From Streptomyces sp. SUK 48 (lineage in GTDB: Bacteria > Actinomycetota > Actinomycetes > Streptomycetales > Streptomycetaceae): a stretch of DNA of 64,000 bases. Each line of letters opens with the position of its first letter. Within the stretch, counting starts at the first letter, position 1. The stretch lies in the NCBI RefSeq assembly GCF_009650765.1, contig NZ_CP045740.1, positions 2,480,001 through 2,544,000 on the forward strand, in the 5' to 3' direction. The notes under the pieces were generated by a model. That model was given only the letters and a program-made list of their open reading frames with translations. It did not search any database and had not been told where the DNA came from. Below, piece by piece: positions 1 through 10,258 of this stretch. A program made the position numbers and the translations under genes.

Positions 1-1088
1 TCACCGAGGGCCTCGAAGACCTCCTCGCGGGCACCGGCAGCGACGACCTGGAGGCCAACGGGTACACCGCCCTCATCCAGCAGCTCCAGGGCTGGGGCAT
101 CACCTCCACCCTCGCCTCCCTCGCGCCCTGCGCGGGCTACAGCGGAGACGGCGCCACCCCCGACGATCCCTGCACGACCGACGTCGACACCGGCCGCCAG
201 GACGTCAACGCCTGGCTCGACAGCCAGTACAACCCGTGGGACCCCAGCATCCCCCTCGTCTACTACGCCGACTTCGACGGCGCCGTAGCGGTGACGGATG
301 CGACCACGGGCGAGGAGAAGCTCAGCGCGAAGGCCGACACCGGTGACCACGTCAACCTGACCAACGCCGGATACGCGGCCGAGGTGACCTCGATCCTCTC
401 CCCGCACGACACCTGGGCCCTCGACGACGGCCCCGACTCCGTCCAGGCCGCCGACACCGCCCGCACCGACACCCCGTCCACCGTCGACGACTCCAGCGCG
501 GGCAGCAGCCCCCTCACCCTGAACGGCACCACCACCTGGACCGACGACCCGACCCGGGGCGAAGCCCTCACCCTTGACGGCACCACGGCCGACGCCACCG
601 CCGCGGGCCAGGTCCTCGACACCACCGGCAGCTACTCCGTCTCCGCGTGGGTGAAGCTCTCCTCGCTGCCCACCCACAACGCGACCGTCGCCTCGCAGCC
701 GGGCAGCCAGAACAGCCCCTTCTACCTCAAGTACGACACCGCCCACACGGGCACGCCCGGCTGGTCCCTGCACTTCACGCAGACCGACACCGCCGGCCCG
801 ACCAACAAGATCGCCTACGTCTCAGGAGCGACCGCGGGCGCCTGGACCCACCTGGTGGGCACCTTCGACGCCACCACGGACACCGGCCGCCTGTACGTCA
901 ACGGCAGCCTCGCCGCGACCGTCACGGGCATCACGCCGTGGGCCTCGACCGGGCCGTTCACCGTCGGCAGCGCCAAGTACAACGGCGCCACCTCCGACTA
1001 CCTCCCCGGCACGCTCAGCGACGTCCAAGCCTGGAACTACACCCTCGACGCCGACCAGGTGACGGCCCTCTACGACCAGATCCCCTGA
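1..1088 (+). CDS. SGNH-type hydrolase with C-terminal LamG domain (5' partial)
   Basis: The reading frame is open from the window edge (codons from base 3), so the N-terminus lies outside. The first ~115 residues look like the end of an SGNH/GDSL esterase: a run with DHVNLTNAGYA resembles block V, which carries the catalytic Asp and His. After a Thr/Asp-rich linker the last ~190 residues form a LamG/concanavalin-like jellyroll, with YSVSAWVKL, WTHLVGTFDA and LYVNGSLAA typical of LamG strands. LamG domains bind glycans or calcium, so an extracellular esterase with a binding module is likely. The signal peptide and the nucleophile Ser cannot be seen. Substrate unknown. Confidence 0.75.
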   Translation, partial: TEGLEDLLAGTGSDDLEANGYTALIQQLQGWGITSTLASLAPCAGYSGDGATPDDPCTTDVDTGRQDVNAWLDSQYNPWDPSIPLVYYADFDGAVAVTDATTGEEKLSAKADTGDHVNLTNAGYAAEVTSILSPHDTWALDDGPDSVQAADTARTDTPSTVDDSSAGSSPLTLNGTTTWTDDPTRGEALTLDGTTADATAAGQVLDTTGSYSVSAWVKLSSLPTHNATVASQPGSQNSPFYLKYDTAHTGTPGWSLHFTQTDTAGPTNKIAYVSGATAGAWTHLVGTFDATTDTGRLYVNGSLAATVTGITPWASTGPFTVGSAKYNGATSDYLPGTLSDVQAWNYTLDADQVTALYDQIP

Positions 1089-1137
1089 TCGAAGGGGGCG
1101 CGGCGGATCACCCGTCGCGCCCCCGCCGTCGTACACC

Positions 1138-1395
1138 TCAAGCCTGGACGAGTCCCAGGAACGCCTGCCACGCGGTGGTGGGGACGGAGAGGGTGGGGGC
1201 GGTGGTGGGGTGCTGCTTGGAGTCGCGGATGTGGATGGTGGTGGGGCAGGTGGCGATCTCGACGCACTGGCCGCCAGCCCCGCTGCTGTAGCTCGACTTG
1301 TGCCAGGGAAGGGCGACTTCGAGGCATTCCCCGCCATCGCCGCTGCTGTAGCTGCTCTTGAACCACGTCAGGTCCGACGGCTTCTCGACGTTCAT
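1138..1395 (-). CDS. DUF397 domain protein
   Basis: An 85-residue protein with two DUF397-type cores, WFKSSYSSGDGGECLEVA and WHKSSYSSGAGGQCVEIA, followed by a shorter C-terminal part. Its ATG overlaps the TGA of the upstream XRE/DUF5753 gene (ATGA at 1392-1395), so the two are translationally coupled. In Streptomyces such pairs are recurrent regulators (the WhiJ-like and Scr1/Scr2-like families, some described as toxin-antitoxin-like), with the DUF397 protein acting as partner of the DNA-binding protein. The molecular role of this copy is not established. Confidence 0.9.
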   Translation of the reverse strand: MNVEKPSDLTWFKSSYSSGDGGECLEVALPWHKSSYSSGAGGQCVEIATCPTTIHIRDSKQHPTTAPTLSVPTTAWQAFLGLVQA

Positions 1396-2231
1396 GTCTC
1401 TCCCAGCAACTTCTCTACGAATGCCAGCGACTCGCGTGGCGTCAGGGCCTGGGCCCGCAGAAGACCGTACTGCTCCTCCACTTCCCTGACCGTCACGCGG
1501 TCGGTGAAGAGGCGGCTGGCCTTGTAGGCAGGTACGTAGGCGATCCTGCGTCCTTTCGCCGTCTCGATCAAGGTGAACGGGCCGTTGAGGGAGGCGTGCT
1601 CCTCGCTGTCGTTCGGCATGACCTGGATCTCCACATTACGCCGCTGGCCCACCAGTAGGATCTGCTCCAACTGGCCACGCCAGACAGCGAGTCCACCCAA
1701 CTGCCTGCACAGGACGGACTCCTCCAACACGAAGGTCACGGTGGGCGCCGGTTGCCGCGCGAAGATCTCCTGTCGGGCCAGTCGTGCCATCACCCGCTGC
1801 TCGATCGTCTCCGTACTCAGTACCGGCCGCCACATCGTGAACACCGCACGCGCGTACTCCTCCGTCTGCAACAGCCCCGGTACCGCCTGCACGGCGAACA
1901 CGTGCAACGCGACCGCCTGTTTCTCCAGCGCCGCCGCATCCTGGAAGAACGCCGGATACTGCGCCCTCTCCATGTCCTCGACGAAGTCGATCAGCATCCC
2001 ACCCGCGTCCAGCACCTCGTCCGCCTGCCGGATGAACTTCGCGTTCGGGATGCGCCGACCCACCTCGTACGACGTGATCGTCGCGGCCGAGTAACCGGTG
2101 CGGCGGCCCAACTCGGCCCGGTCCATGCGCGCTTGGACGCGCAGCCGCTTCAGCACCCGTCCGAAGACGAGCGGAATGCCCGAGCCCGGTGTTTCCCGGC
2201 CTTCCTGGTCTTCCTGTGCTTCCTCGCTCAT
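1392..2231 (-). CDS. XRE-family regulator with DUF5753 domain (WhiJ-like)
   Basis: 279 residues from the ATG at 2231 (MSEEAQED). The longer frame reaching 2276 lacks family-like sequence. Residues ~20-80 form an XRE helix-turn-helix (LKRLRVQARMDRAELGRRTG, then SAATITSYEVGRR). The remainder is the DUF5753 effector domain, with VPGLLQTEEYARAVF near residue 125 and QLEQILLV further on. It overlaps the DUF397 gene by 4 nt and is divergent from an anti-sigma-like ATPase, the usual three-gene arrangement of this family. Three TGTACA palindromes in and upstream of its start may be autoregulatory sites. Confidence 0.9.
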   Translation of the reverse strand: MSEEAQEDQEGRETPGSGIPLVFGRVLKRLRVQARMDRAELGRRTGYSAATITSYEVGRRIPNAKFIRQADEVLDAGGMLIDFVEDMERAQYPAFFQDAAALEKQAVALHVFAVQAVPGLLQTEEYARAVFTMWRPVLSTETIEQRVMARLARQEIFARQPAPTVTFVLEESVLCRQLGGLAVWRGQLEQILLVGQRRNVEIQVMPNDSEEHASLNGPFTLIETAKGRRIAYVPAYKASRLFTDRVTVREVEEQYGLLRAQALTPRESLAFVEKLLGET

Positions 2232-2304
2232 GTACACCCCCAATGCCCTTGCGCCACCCTCGGTCACGGCGCGCACGTGTACAGCGGCACCTCGCCCTTG
2301 TACA
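2231..2304. promoter_or_regulatory. Three TGTACA palindromes in the divergent promoter region
   Basis: TGTACA occurs at 2231-2236 (touching the start codon), 2278-2283 and 2299-2304. The last two are 21 bp apart, about two helical turns, which would suit a dimeric repressor on one DNA face. They lie between the XRE gene and the divergent ATPase gene. The assignment as an operator is inference from spacing only. Confidence 0.35.
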
Positions 2305-2366
2305 ACGCCTGGTGGTCCTGGTGCGGCCGCTGTTCAACGCTACTGAGCGTGCGGGACCGTAACCGC

Positions 2367-2786
2367 GTGAAATCAGAAATCTCCACCCAGGAATTCGCCA
2401 TGCGCTTCACCTCCACCCCGCGCGGCGCGCGGCTCGCCCGGCGGCTGGTCTCGCTGCGGCTGGACGAGTGGGGGCACGCGTACGACGGCCGGGTCAACGA
2501 GGCCGTCACGCTGATCGCCGCCGAGTTCGCCGCCAACGCCGTACGGCACGGGCGGGTGCCCGGGCGGGACTTCCATCTGCGGCTCGCCGAGGAGGACGGG
2601 GTCGTACGCCTGGAGGTCTCCGACACCCGGGGCGAACGGATGCCCGAGCCCCGGGTGCCGTGCGGTGAGGGCGGGCGGGGGCTGATCCTGGTGGAGGCGC
2701 TCGCCGACAAGTGGGGAGTGGCGCCCCGGCAGCCCGGCAAGACGGTCTGGGCGGAGGTACGGCTGAGTCCCGCCACCGAGGGGTGA
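2367..2786 (+). CDS. Anti-sigma-like ATP-binding protein (HATPase)
   Basis: 139 residues of the RsbW/SpoIIAB-like GHKL ATPase fold. The N box is in AAEFAANAVRHG, the G1-type segment in LEVSDTRGE and the G2 segment in GEGGRGLILVEALAD. The GTG at 2367 is chosen because EFAMRFTSTPRGARLARRL is conserved at the N-terminus of many paralogues as I remember them. An ATG at 2400 preceded by AGGA is an alternative giving a protein 11 residues shorter. Such small ATPases usually bind a sigma factor or anti-sigma antagonist. Here it is divergent from the XRE/DUF397 pair and probably belongs to that regulatory set. Confidence 0.85.
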   Translation: MKSEISTQEFAMRFTSTPRGARLARRLVSLRLDEWGHAYDGRVNEAVTLIAAEFAANAVRHGRVPGRDFHLRLAEEDGVVRLEVSDTRGERMPEPRVPCGEGGRGLILVEALADKWGVAPRQPGKTVWAEVRLSPATEG

Positions 2787-2817
2787 CGGGACTCGTGCTG
2801 TCGTACGGTCAGTACGG

Positions 2818-3975
<1,158 letters not shown>

Positions 3976-4122
3976 CTGCTGTGCAACCCCAAGTCGTGGA
4001 TCAAGATCCGGCCCCGTGCTACGGCGGGCTCCGGCATCCGAGATTACGGCACCGGCGCGTGCGCGGGCACATCCCACCCGGGAAACCCCCTCATTGGGGG
4101 GCGGCCGGACGCCGCACGGCAA

Positions 4123-4152
4123 GCGGCCCGGAACCCCAGGGTCCCGGGCCGC
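4123..4152 (-). terminator. Stem-loop between rseP and ispG
   Basis: GCGGCCCGG at 4123-4131 pairs perfectly with CCGGGCCGC at 4144-4152 around a 12-nt loop. A second small hairpin (CCCCC/GGGGG) lies near 4085-4100. There is no T-run on the minus strand, so this may be a weak terminator or mRNA-processing element that sets ispG expression relative to rseP. Confidence 0.45.
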
Positions 4153-4168
4153 CGTGAACGCCGGATGG

Positions 4169-5473
4169 CTAGGAGATTTTCACCGGGTTCACCACGTCCG
4201 CGATGAGCACCAGGACGGTGAAGCAGACGAAGATCCCGGCCACCACGTAGGCCACCGGCATCAGCTTGGCCACGTCGAACGGTCCCGGGTCCGGGCGGCG
4301 CAGCACCCGGGCCAGGTTGCGCCGCAGCGCCTCCCACAGGGCGCCGGCGATGTGGCCGCCGTCGAGCGGGAGCAGCGGGAGCATGTTGAACAGGAACAGC
4401 GAGAGGTTGAACCCGGCGAGCAGCATCACGAACATCGCCACCTGCTGGGAGGCGGGGATGTCCAGGGTGGCGATGTCGCCGGTGATACGGGCCGCGCCGA
4501 CGATGCCCATCGGCGAGTCCGGCTGGCGCGGGGCGTTGTCGAACGCGGCGTCCCACAGGGCCGGGATCTTGCCGGGCAGGGCGGCGAGGGAGTCGACGGC
4601 GTCCCCGACCCGGTCGCTCATCCAGGTCACCGAGTCGCCGAAGCCCTGCTTCTGCACGCCCGTCGCGGAGCTGAAGCCGAGGAAGCCGGCCTTCACGTAC
4701 TTGCCCTGCACGTAGGTGCCGCTGGAGTCCTTCTGGGCGACCAGGTTGGTGGCGATCTTCGCGTGCAGGGTGAGCTGCTTCCCGTCGCGCTCCACGACGA
4801 TCGGCACGTCCTTGCCCGCGCTGACCCGGATCAGGTCCGAGAGGGTGTTCCAGTCCTTGGTGGGCTTGCCGGCGAAGGAGACGATCTTGTCGCGCTTCTG
4901 GATGCCGGCGGCCGCGGCCGGGGAGGCCGGGTCGGACTTCTTGCAGCTGTCGCGGTTCTCGCTCTGCGCGATGACACAGGGCGAGACGGAGGAGACGGTG
5001 GTGGTCTGCTGCTGGATGCCGAAGCCCATGAGCACCGTGAAGAACAGGGCGATGGCGAGCACCAGATTCATGAACGGGCCCGCGAACATGACGATGACGC
5101 GCTTCCAGGGCTTGCGCGTGTAGAACATGCGCGTCTCGTCGCCGGGCTGGAGCTCCTCGTAGGCGGCCGAGCGGGCGTCCTCGATCATCCCGCGCCACGG
5201 TGAGGTGGAGCGGGCGGAGATCCGGCCCGCGTTGTCCGGCGGGAACATGCCGATCATGCGGATGTAGCCGCCGAGCGGGATCGCCTTGATGCCGTACTCG
5301 GTGTCGCCCTTCCTGCGCGACCACACGGTGGGGCCGAAGCCGACCATGTACTGCGGGACGCGGATGCCGAAGAGTTTGGCCGTCGACAGGTGCCCCAGCT
5401 CGTGCCACGCGATCGAGACGAGCAGACCGAACGCGAAGACCACTATGCCGAGGATGAACATCAAGGTCGTCAT
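4169..5473 (-). CDS. rseP: RseP-type site-2 zinc metalloprotease (M50)
   Basis: 434 residues. Intramembrane protease that cleaves membrane-anchored anti-sigma factors or signal peptides. The zinc motif HELGH is at about residue 25 in the first membrane segment. A PDZ domain occupies the middle ([19 protein letters not shown]), and [11 protein letters not shown] near residue 375 carries the third-ligand LDG motif. Further hydrophobic segments fit four membrane helices. Its ATG overlaps the dxr stop by 4 nt (5470-5473), so the genes are cotranscribed. The link of dxr, rseP and ispG is widespread in actinobacteria. Confidence 0.93.
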   Translation of the reverse strand: MTTLMFILGIVVFAFGLLVSIAWHELGHLSTAKLFGIRVPQYMVGFGPTVWSRRKGDTEYGIKAIPLGGYIRMIGMFPPDNAGRISARSTSPWRGMIEDARSAAYEELQPGDETRMFYTRKPWKRVIVMFAGPFMNLVLAIALFFTVLMGFGIQQQTTTVSSVSPCVIAQSENRDSCKKSDPASPAAAAGIQKRDKIVSFAGKPTKDWNTLSDLIRVSAGKDVPIVVERDGKQLTLHAKIATNLVAQKDSSGTYVQGKYVKAGFLGFSSATGVQKQGFGDSVTWMSDRVGDAVDSLAALPGKIPALWDAAFDNAPRQPDSPMGIVGAARITGDIATLDIPASQQVAMFVMLLAGFNLSLFLFNMLPLLPLDGGHIAGALWEALRRNLARVLRRPDPGPFDVAKLMPVAYVVAGIFVCFTVLVLIADVVNPVKIS

Positions 5474-6741
5474 GCACGCGCCTCCGCGGTCGCCGTCGTG
5501 GCTGTGATCTCACGGGCCCGGGTCCGTGCCCAGGTCTCCGCTTCGAGGACGTCCGACACCGTGAGTGAAGTTCCCGTTCCGGGTGTGCCGTGTTCCTCGA
5601 CGACCCGGGTGACGGTCTCCATGATCCCGTTGAAGGGCAGCGCGCCGTTCAGGAAAGCCGCGACGCACTCCTCATTGGCGGCATTGAACACCGCCGGAGC
5701 CGTCCCCGCGAGCTGTCCGACGTGCCGGGCCAGATTCACCGCGGGGAAGGCGTCGTCGTCCAGCGGGAAGAACTCCCAGGTGGACGCCTTGCTCCAGTCG
5801 AAGGCGGGCGCGGCGTCCGGAACCCGTTCGGGCCAGCCGAGACCGATGGCGATCGGGCCCCGCATGTCCGGCGGCGTGGCCTGGGCGATCGTCGAGCCGT
5901 CGGTGAACTCGACCATCGAGTGGACGTACGACTGCGGGTGCACGACCACCTCGATGCGGTCGAACGGGATGTCGTACAGCAGATGCGCCTCGATGACCTC
6001 CAAGCCCTTGTTGACCAGGGTCGCGGAGTTGACCGTGATCACCGGGCCCATCGCCCAGGTGGGGTGGGCGAGGGCGTCCTGGACGGTGACGTCCGCGAGG
6101 TCCGCCTTGGTACGGCCGCGGAAGGGGCCGCCGGAGGCGGTGACGACCAGCTTGCGCACCTCGGCGCGGGTGCCGGCGGCGAGCGCCTGGAAGAGGGCGG
6201 CGTGCTCGGAGTCGACCGGGATGATCTGGCCGGGCTTGGCCAGCGCGGTGACCAGCGGGCCGCCGACGATCAGCGACTCCTTGTTGGCGAGCGCGAGGGT
6301 GCGGCCCGCCTCCAGGGCGGCGAGGGCCGGCGCGAGGCCGATGGAGCCGGTGATGCCGTTCAGCACGGTGTGGCAGTCGGAGGCGGCCACCTCGGTGGCC
6401 GCCTCCGGTCCGGCGAGGATCTCGGGCAGCGGCTCGCCGGGGCCGTACGCGGCGGCGAGCGCCTCGCGCAGGGCCGGTACGGCGTCCTCGCGGGCGACCG
6501 CGACGGTGCGCACCCGCAGCCGGTGCGCCTGCTCGGCGAGGAGCGCGACCCGGCCGCCGTTGGCGGACAGCGCGGTGACGCGGAAGCGGCCGGGGTTGCG
6601 CAGCACGAGGTCGATGGCCTGGGTGCCGATGGATCCGGTGGAGCCGAGGACCACCACGTCCTTGGGGCCGTCGCCCGCGAGGGGGTCGTAGACGAGGTGG
6701 GGGTCGGCGAGGGGTGCCGGACGGGCAGGGCTGTCGGTCAT
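5470..6741 (-). CDS. dxr: 1-deoxy-D-xylulose 5-phosphate reductoisomerase
   Basis: 423 residues. Converts DXP to MEP with NADPH, the committed step of the MEP pathway. The NADPH-binding loop [18 protein letters not shown] follows a short N-terminal extension. [33 protein letters not shown] and [16 protein letters not shown] are family motifs lining the active site and metal site. The ATG at 6741 ([10 protein letters not shown]) is taken because the upstream extension to 6792 is not family-like. First gene of the dxr-rseP-ispG group. Confidence 0.97.
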   Translation of the reverse strand: MTDSPARPAPLADPHLVYDPLAGDGPKDVVVLGSTGSIGTQAIDLVLRNPGRFRVTALSANGGRVALLAEQAHRLRVRTVAVAREDAVPALREALAAAYGPGEPLPEILAGPEAATEVAASDCHTVLNGITGSIGLAPALAALEAGRTLALANKESLIVGGPLVTALAKPGQIIPVDSEHAALFQALAAGTRAEVRKLVVTASGGPFRGRTKADLADVTVQDALAHPTWAMGPVITVNSATLVNKGLEVIEAHLLYDIPFDRIEVVVHPQSYVHSMVEFTDGSTIAQATPPDMRGPIAIGLGWPERVPDAAPAFDWSKASTWEFFPLDDDAFPAVNLARHVGQLAGTAPAVFNAANEECVAAFLNGALPFNGIMETVTRVVEEHGTPGTGTSLTVSDVLEAETWARTRAREITATTATAEARA

Positions 6742-6906
6742 CCCCCCATTGTGGCCGCTGGGGGTGACGGCCCGGACAGGGTGTCCCCTCAAGGAGTGTG
6801 TCCGAAGGCGGAGTAAGAGTGAAGATCCTGTGATAGCACTTCAGTCTTCGCGTCTTTTCCTCGCGGAACTCTTTCTCGCGGACGACATCCTTGGGGGGAT
6901 CTCTTC

Positions 6907-7365
6907 ATGCGGACCATACGGCTGCGCGCCGCCCTGCCCGCCCTCGCCGGCGCCGCCCTGCTCGCCGGCACCCTGCTCACCACTCCGGCCCAGGCCGCCG
7001 GGGGCGTGAAGATCCACCACGTCTGGTTCGACAGCCCCGGCTCGGACAACCGCTCGAACACGAGCCTGAACGGCGAGTGGGTGCAGATCAAGAACACCGG
7101 GGGCTCGGCGGTCTCGCTCAAGGGCTGGGTGCTCAAGGACGTCTCGAACCACCGGTACGTCTTCCCGAACGTCACGATCGGCGCCGGGAAGTACATGAAG
7201 ATCCACACCGGGTCGGGCAGGGACACCTCGTCGGACAAGTACCAGGGCCGCCGCGCCTACGTCTGGAACAACGACAAGGACACGGCGACGCTGACGAAGG
7301 CGAGCGGCGCCAAGGTCTGGTCCTGCTCCTGGACGACGCGGGACCCCAGCGATAAGTACTGCTGA
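6907..7365 (+). CDS. Small secreted lamin-tail-domain (LTD) protein
   Basis: 152 residues. A Sec signal peptide (MRTIRLRAALPAL, hydrophobic core, cleavage near AQAA, residue ~31) is followed directly by one lamin-tail/intermediate-filament-tail fold: EWVQIKNTGGSAVSLKGWVLKD, then a strand with HRYVFPNVTIGAGKYMKIHTG. A GGGGGGAT sequence just upstream serves as ribosome binding site. LTD domains are found on secreted actinobacterial proteins, often beside nucleases or wall proteins, and their ligand is uncertain. It converges on the acyl-CoA dehydrogenase locus with a 19-bp gap. Confidence 0.85.
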   Translation: MRTIRLRAALPALAGAALLAGTLLTTPAQAAGGVKIHHVWFDSPGSDNRSNTSLNGEWVQIKNTGGSAVSLKGWVLKDVSNHRYVFPNVTIGAGKYMKIHTGSGRDTSSDKYQGRRAYVWNNDKDTATLTKASGAKVWSCSWTTRDPSDKYC

Positions 7366-7384
7366 CACTTCCGACCGGGTACCG

Positions 7385-9321
7385 CTAGTCGCCGTAGGGG
7401 CGGCGGGCGTTGGGGTGGGCGGAGGGTCCGGGGGTCGCGTCCGCGATCCACGGGCCGTCCTGCGAGGGGTCCACGATGCCCTCCTCCAGCCAGGTGTAGG
7501 CGCCGCCGAGGACGCCCTCGACGACCTTGTGGTCGAGGTCGTCGGTGTTGCTCCACAGCCGCCCGAACAGCTCCTCGACGCGGATACGGGCCTGGTGGCA
7601 GAAGGCGTCGGCGAGCTGGTACGCCTCCCGGCCGTGCTCGTCGCGGGTGCGCAGCCGCTCGGCCCGCACGCAGGCCGCGCTCATCGCGAACAGCTCGGCG
7701 CCGATGTCCACGATCCGGCCGAGGAAGCCCTGCTTGGTCTCCATCCGGCCCTGCCAGCGGGACATGCCGTAGAAGGTCGCGCGGGCCAGCCTGCGGGCCG
7801 TGCGCTCGACGTAGCGCAGATGGGCGGACAGATCGACGCCGTGCCGGAACTCGCCGTACGAGGTGGGCAGTTGACCGGGCCCGGCGACGAGCTTCGGCAG
7901 CCACTTGGCGTAGAAGACCCCGGCCTGCGCGCCCGCTTTCGCCTTCTCGGTGAGGGACTTGGCCGGATCGATGAGGTCGCCGGCGACGGAGAGGTGGGCG
8001 TCCACCGCCTCGCGGGCGATCAGCAGATGCATGATCTCGGTGGAGCCCTCGAAGATCCGGTTGATGCGCAGATCGCGCAGCATCTGCTCGGCGGGTACGG
8101 CCCGTTCGCCGCGCGCCTTGAGCGACTCGGCCGTCTCGTAGCCGCGCCCGCCCCGGATCTGGACCAGCTCGTCGGCCATCTTCCAGGCCATCTCGGAGCC
8201 GTAGAGCTTGGCGAGGGCGGCCTCGATGCGGATGTCGTTGCGGTCCTCGTCGGCCATCTGGGAGGACAGGTCGAGCACCGCCTCCAGGGCGAAGGTGGTC
8301 GCCGCGATGAAGCTGATCTTGGCGCCGACGGCCTCGTGCAGCGCGACGGGCTTGCCCCACTGCTCGCGCTCCGCCGACCATTCTCGGGCGATTTTCAGAC
8401 ACCATTTGCCGGCGCCGGCGCACATCGCGGGCAGCGAGAGGCGGCCGGTGTTGAGGGTGGTGAGCGCGATCTTCAGACCGGCGCCCTCAGGGCCGATCCG
8501 GTGCGCGGCCGGCACCCGCACCCGGTGGAAGCGGGTCACGCCGTTCTCGATGCCGCGCAGCCCCATGAAGGCGTTGCGGTGCTCGACGGTGATGCCCTCG
8601 GAGCCGGCCTCCACGACGAACGCGGTGATGCCGCCCTTGTGCCCCTCGGACTTCGGCACCCGTGCCATGACGACGAGGAGATCGGCGACGACGCCGTTGG
8701 TGGTCCAGAGCTTCACCCCGTCGAGGACGTACGCGTCGCCCTCGGGACCGCCGTGGTGGCGAGCCGCGCCGGGTCCGAGCCGACGTCGGGCTCGGTGAGC
8801 AGGAAGGCGGATATGTCCGTGCGGGCGCACCGGGGCAGGAAGGCGTCCTTCTGCTCCGGCGTGCCGAACATCTTCAGCGGCTGGGGCACGCCGATCGACT
8901 GGTGCGCGGAGAGCAGGGCGCCGACGGCGGGGCTCACGGAGCCGACCAGGGCGAGGGCCTTGTTGTAGTACAGCTGGCTGAGGCCGAGACCGCCGTACCG
9001 CGGGTCGATCTTCATCCCGAGGGCGCCGAGTTCCTTCAGGCCGGCCACGACCGCGTCGGGGATGCGGGCCTCGCGCTCGATCCGCGCGGAGTCGATCTCC
9101 GTCTCGCAGAAGGCGCGCAGCTTGGCCAGGAACTCCTCGCCACGCCGTACGGACTCCTCGGCGGGCATCGGGTGCGGGTGCACGAGATCGAGCCGGAAGC
9201 GCCCGAGGAACAGCTCCTTGGCGAAGCTGGGCCGGTGCCAGTCCCGCTCCCGCGCGGCCTCCGCGACCTCGCGGGCCTCACGCTCGGTGACGGTGCTGCG
9301 GTTCTCGGTGGGGGCGGACAT
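7385..9321 (-). pseudogene. Acyl-CoA dehydrogenase, interrupted by a frameshift
   Basis: Two overlapping frames together make one acyl-CoA dehydrogenase of about 645 residues. The N-terminal part (8713-9321, from MSAPTENRST) runs through AFLLTEPDVGSDPARLATTAVP and then leaves frame. The C-terminal part resumes at PEGDAYVLDGVKLWTTNG and runs to 7385. Inserting one base in the short G run at about 8744-8746 restores the frame. Downstream motifs include RIFEGSTEIMHLLIAREA. The family catalyses FAD-dependent alpha,beta-dehydrogenation of acyl-CoA. The lesion may be genuine or a base-calling error. Confidence 0.88.
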
Positions 9322-9457
9322 GGGATCACCTCGCCGCGAGAGGGGACGGCCGGGGCTGGTGGCTACCGACCGGTGCTACTGGCTCGTTCGTACCCGAATC
9401 GAACGCCGCGCGCCACCCCTCGTGCGGCCCCTTGAGCCGGTCGGGTGGCGCGGCGAG

Positions 9458-9503
9458 AAAAACGGGCCGCGCCCCCGGAGCTGTGTCCGGCGGCGCGGCC
9501 CGT
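9458..9503 (-). terminator. Rho-independent terminator
   Basis: A perfect 12-bp stem (ACGGGCCGCGCC at 9462-9473 with GGCGCGGCCCGT at 9492-9503) is followed on the minus strand by a T5 run (complement of 9458-9462). It sits just after the stop of the small membrane-protein gene at 9522 and should end its transcript. Confidence 0.85.
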
Positions 9504-9521
9504 CTCGCGTCCGTACGTATG

Positions 9522-10001
9522 TCAGACGGTGCGCTCCGGAGCCGGTGCGGGCTGCGGGGCGGGAGCGCCCATGGGCTGCTGGCCGGCCATCGGGTACGGG
9601 GCGGGCATCGGCTGCGGGGTGCCCATCGGCTGCGGGGCGGGGGCGCCCATCGGGGGCTGGCCCGCCATCGGGTACGGGGCGGGCATCGGCTGCGGGGCGC
9701 CCATCGGCTTCTGAGCGGCCATCGTCTTCCGGTGCGAACGCGACCGGAAGAAGTTGACGACGACCATGACGGGCAGGATGAACGCCTTGAAGAAGATGAG
9801 GTACGAGCCCCCCTGGAAGATGAATCCGAGGTAGATGCCGTAGCCCATGAACCCGAGACCGGCGATCACGTTGAACGCCCGCCAACCCTTGCTGAGACCA
9901 CCGGCGTTGACGACACCCAGGATCAGCATCGCGGCACCGCTGATGAAGAGCAGAACGACGTACCAGGAAAAGAGGGGCTCAGCACTGAAGTCGAGGTTCA
10001 C
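9522..10001 (-). CDS. Small membrane protein with repeated Pro/Met/Gln-rich tail
   Basis: 159 residues from the GTG at 10001, preceded by AAGGGA. The first ~95 residues hold three hydrophobic helices (FSWYVVLLFISGAAMLILG; AFNVIAGLGFMGYGIYLGF; SYLIFFKAFILPVMVVV), then a basic stretch RSRSHRKT. The tail contains a 26-residue unit (start PMGAPQPMPAPYPMAGQ) repeated twice in tandem. A long in-frame extension to 11030 is only the shadow of the monooxygenase gene. No function recognised. The tail looks disordered and cytoplasmic, as in other actinobacterial proline-rich membrane proteins. Confidence 0.75.
   Translation of the reverse strand: MNLDFSAEPLFSWYVVLLFISGAAMLILGVVNAGGLSKGWRAFNVIAGLGFMGYGIYLGFIFQGGSYLIFFKAFILPVMVVVNFFRSRSHRKTMAAQKPMGAPQPMPAPYPMAGQPPMGAPAPQPMGTPQPMPAPYPMAGQQPMGAPAPQPAPAPERTV
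9552..9707 (-). repeat. 78-bp tandem repeat, two copies, inside a CDS
   Basis: The coding sequence at 9552-9629 and 9630-9707 encodes two nearly identical 26-residue units, beginning PMGTPQPMPAPYPM and PMGAPQPMPAPYPM. The DNA copies are also nearly identical, so the number of copies could vary by slippage or recombination. Confidence 0.8.
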
Positions 10002-10258
10002 GAAAATCCCTTGGCGAAAAGTGGACGGCCCGCGAATGCGGACGGCGCACACTATCCAGGTCGCACACAGTTCCGCCACGCACTTGTGAACGGAATTTTC
10101 CGCTCCCGTGAGCGGCCTTCTCGGTGGACCGTCTCCGCAAAATGGGGCGAAGTACCGTATGACACCGCCGAATTCACCCTCGCCAAAACCTCCGGCACTC
10201 TCCGGGGCCCACAACCGGTGATCCAATCGTTTCCCGTTCGTGGCCTGTTCGGATTCAC
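10002..10258. other. Intergenic region with a candidate promoter for the membrane-protein gene
   Basis: About 257 bp less GC-rich than its surroundings. On the minus strand TAGTGT (10054-10049) fits the TANNNT -10 consensus and lies 48 bp before the GTG at 10001. No convincing -35 element and no supported gene were found. A 68-codon frame here has no recognisable feature. Confidence 0.35.

Noticed and set aside
9552..9707. Repeats considered as a CRISPR array
   Set aside because: Two contiguous 78-bp units in a coding frame, without spacers.
10052..10258. 68-codon minus-strand frame in the gap before the monooxygenase stop
   Set aside because: No ribosome site, no family resemblance and poor third-position G/C pattern compared with neighbouring genes.
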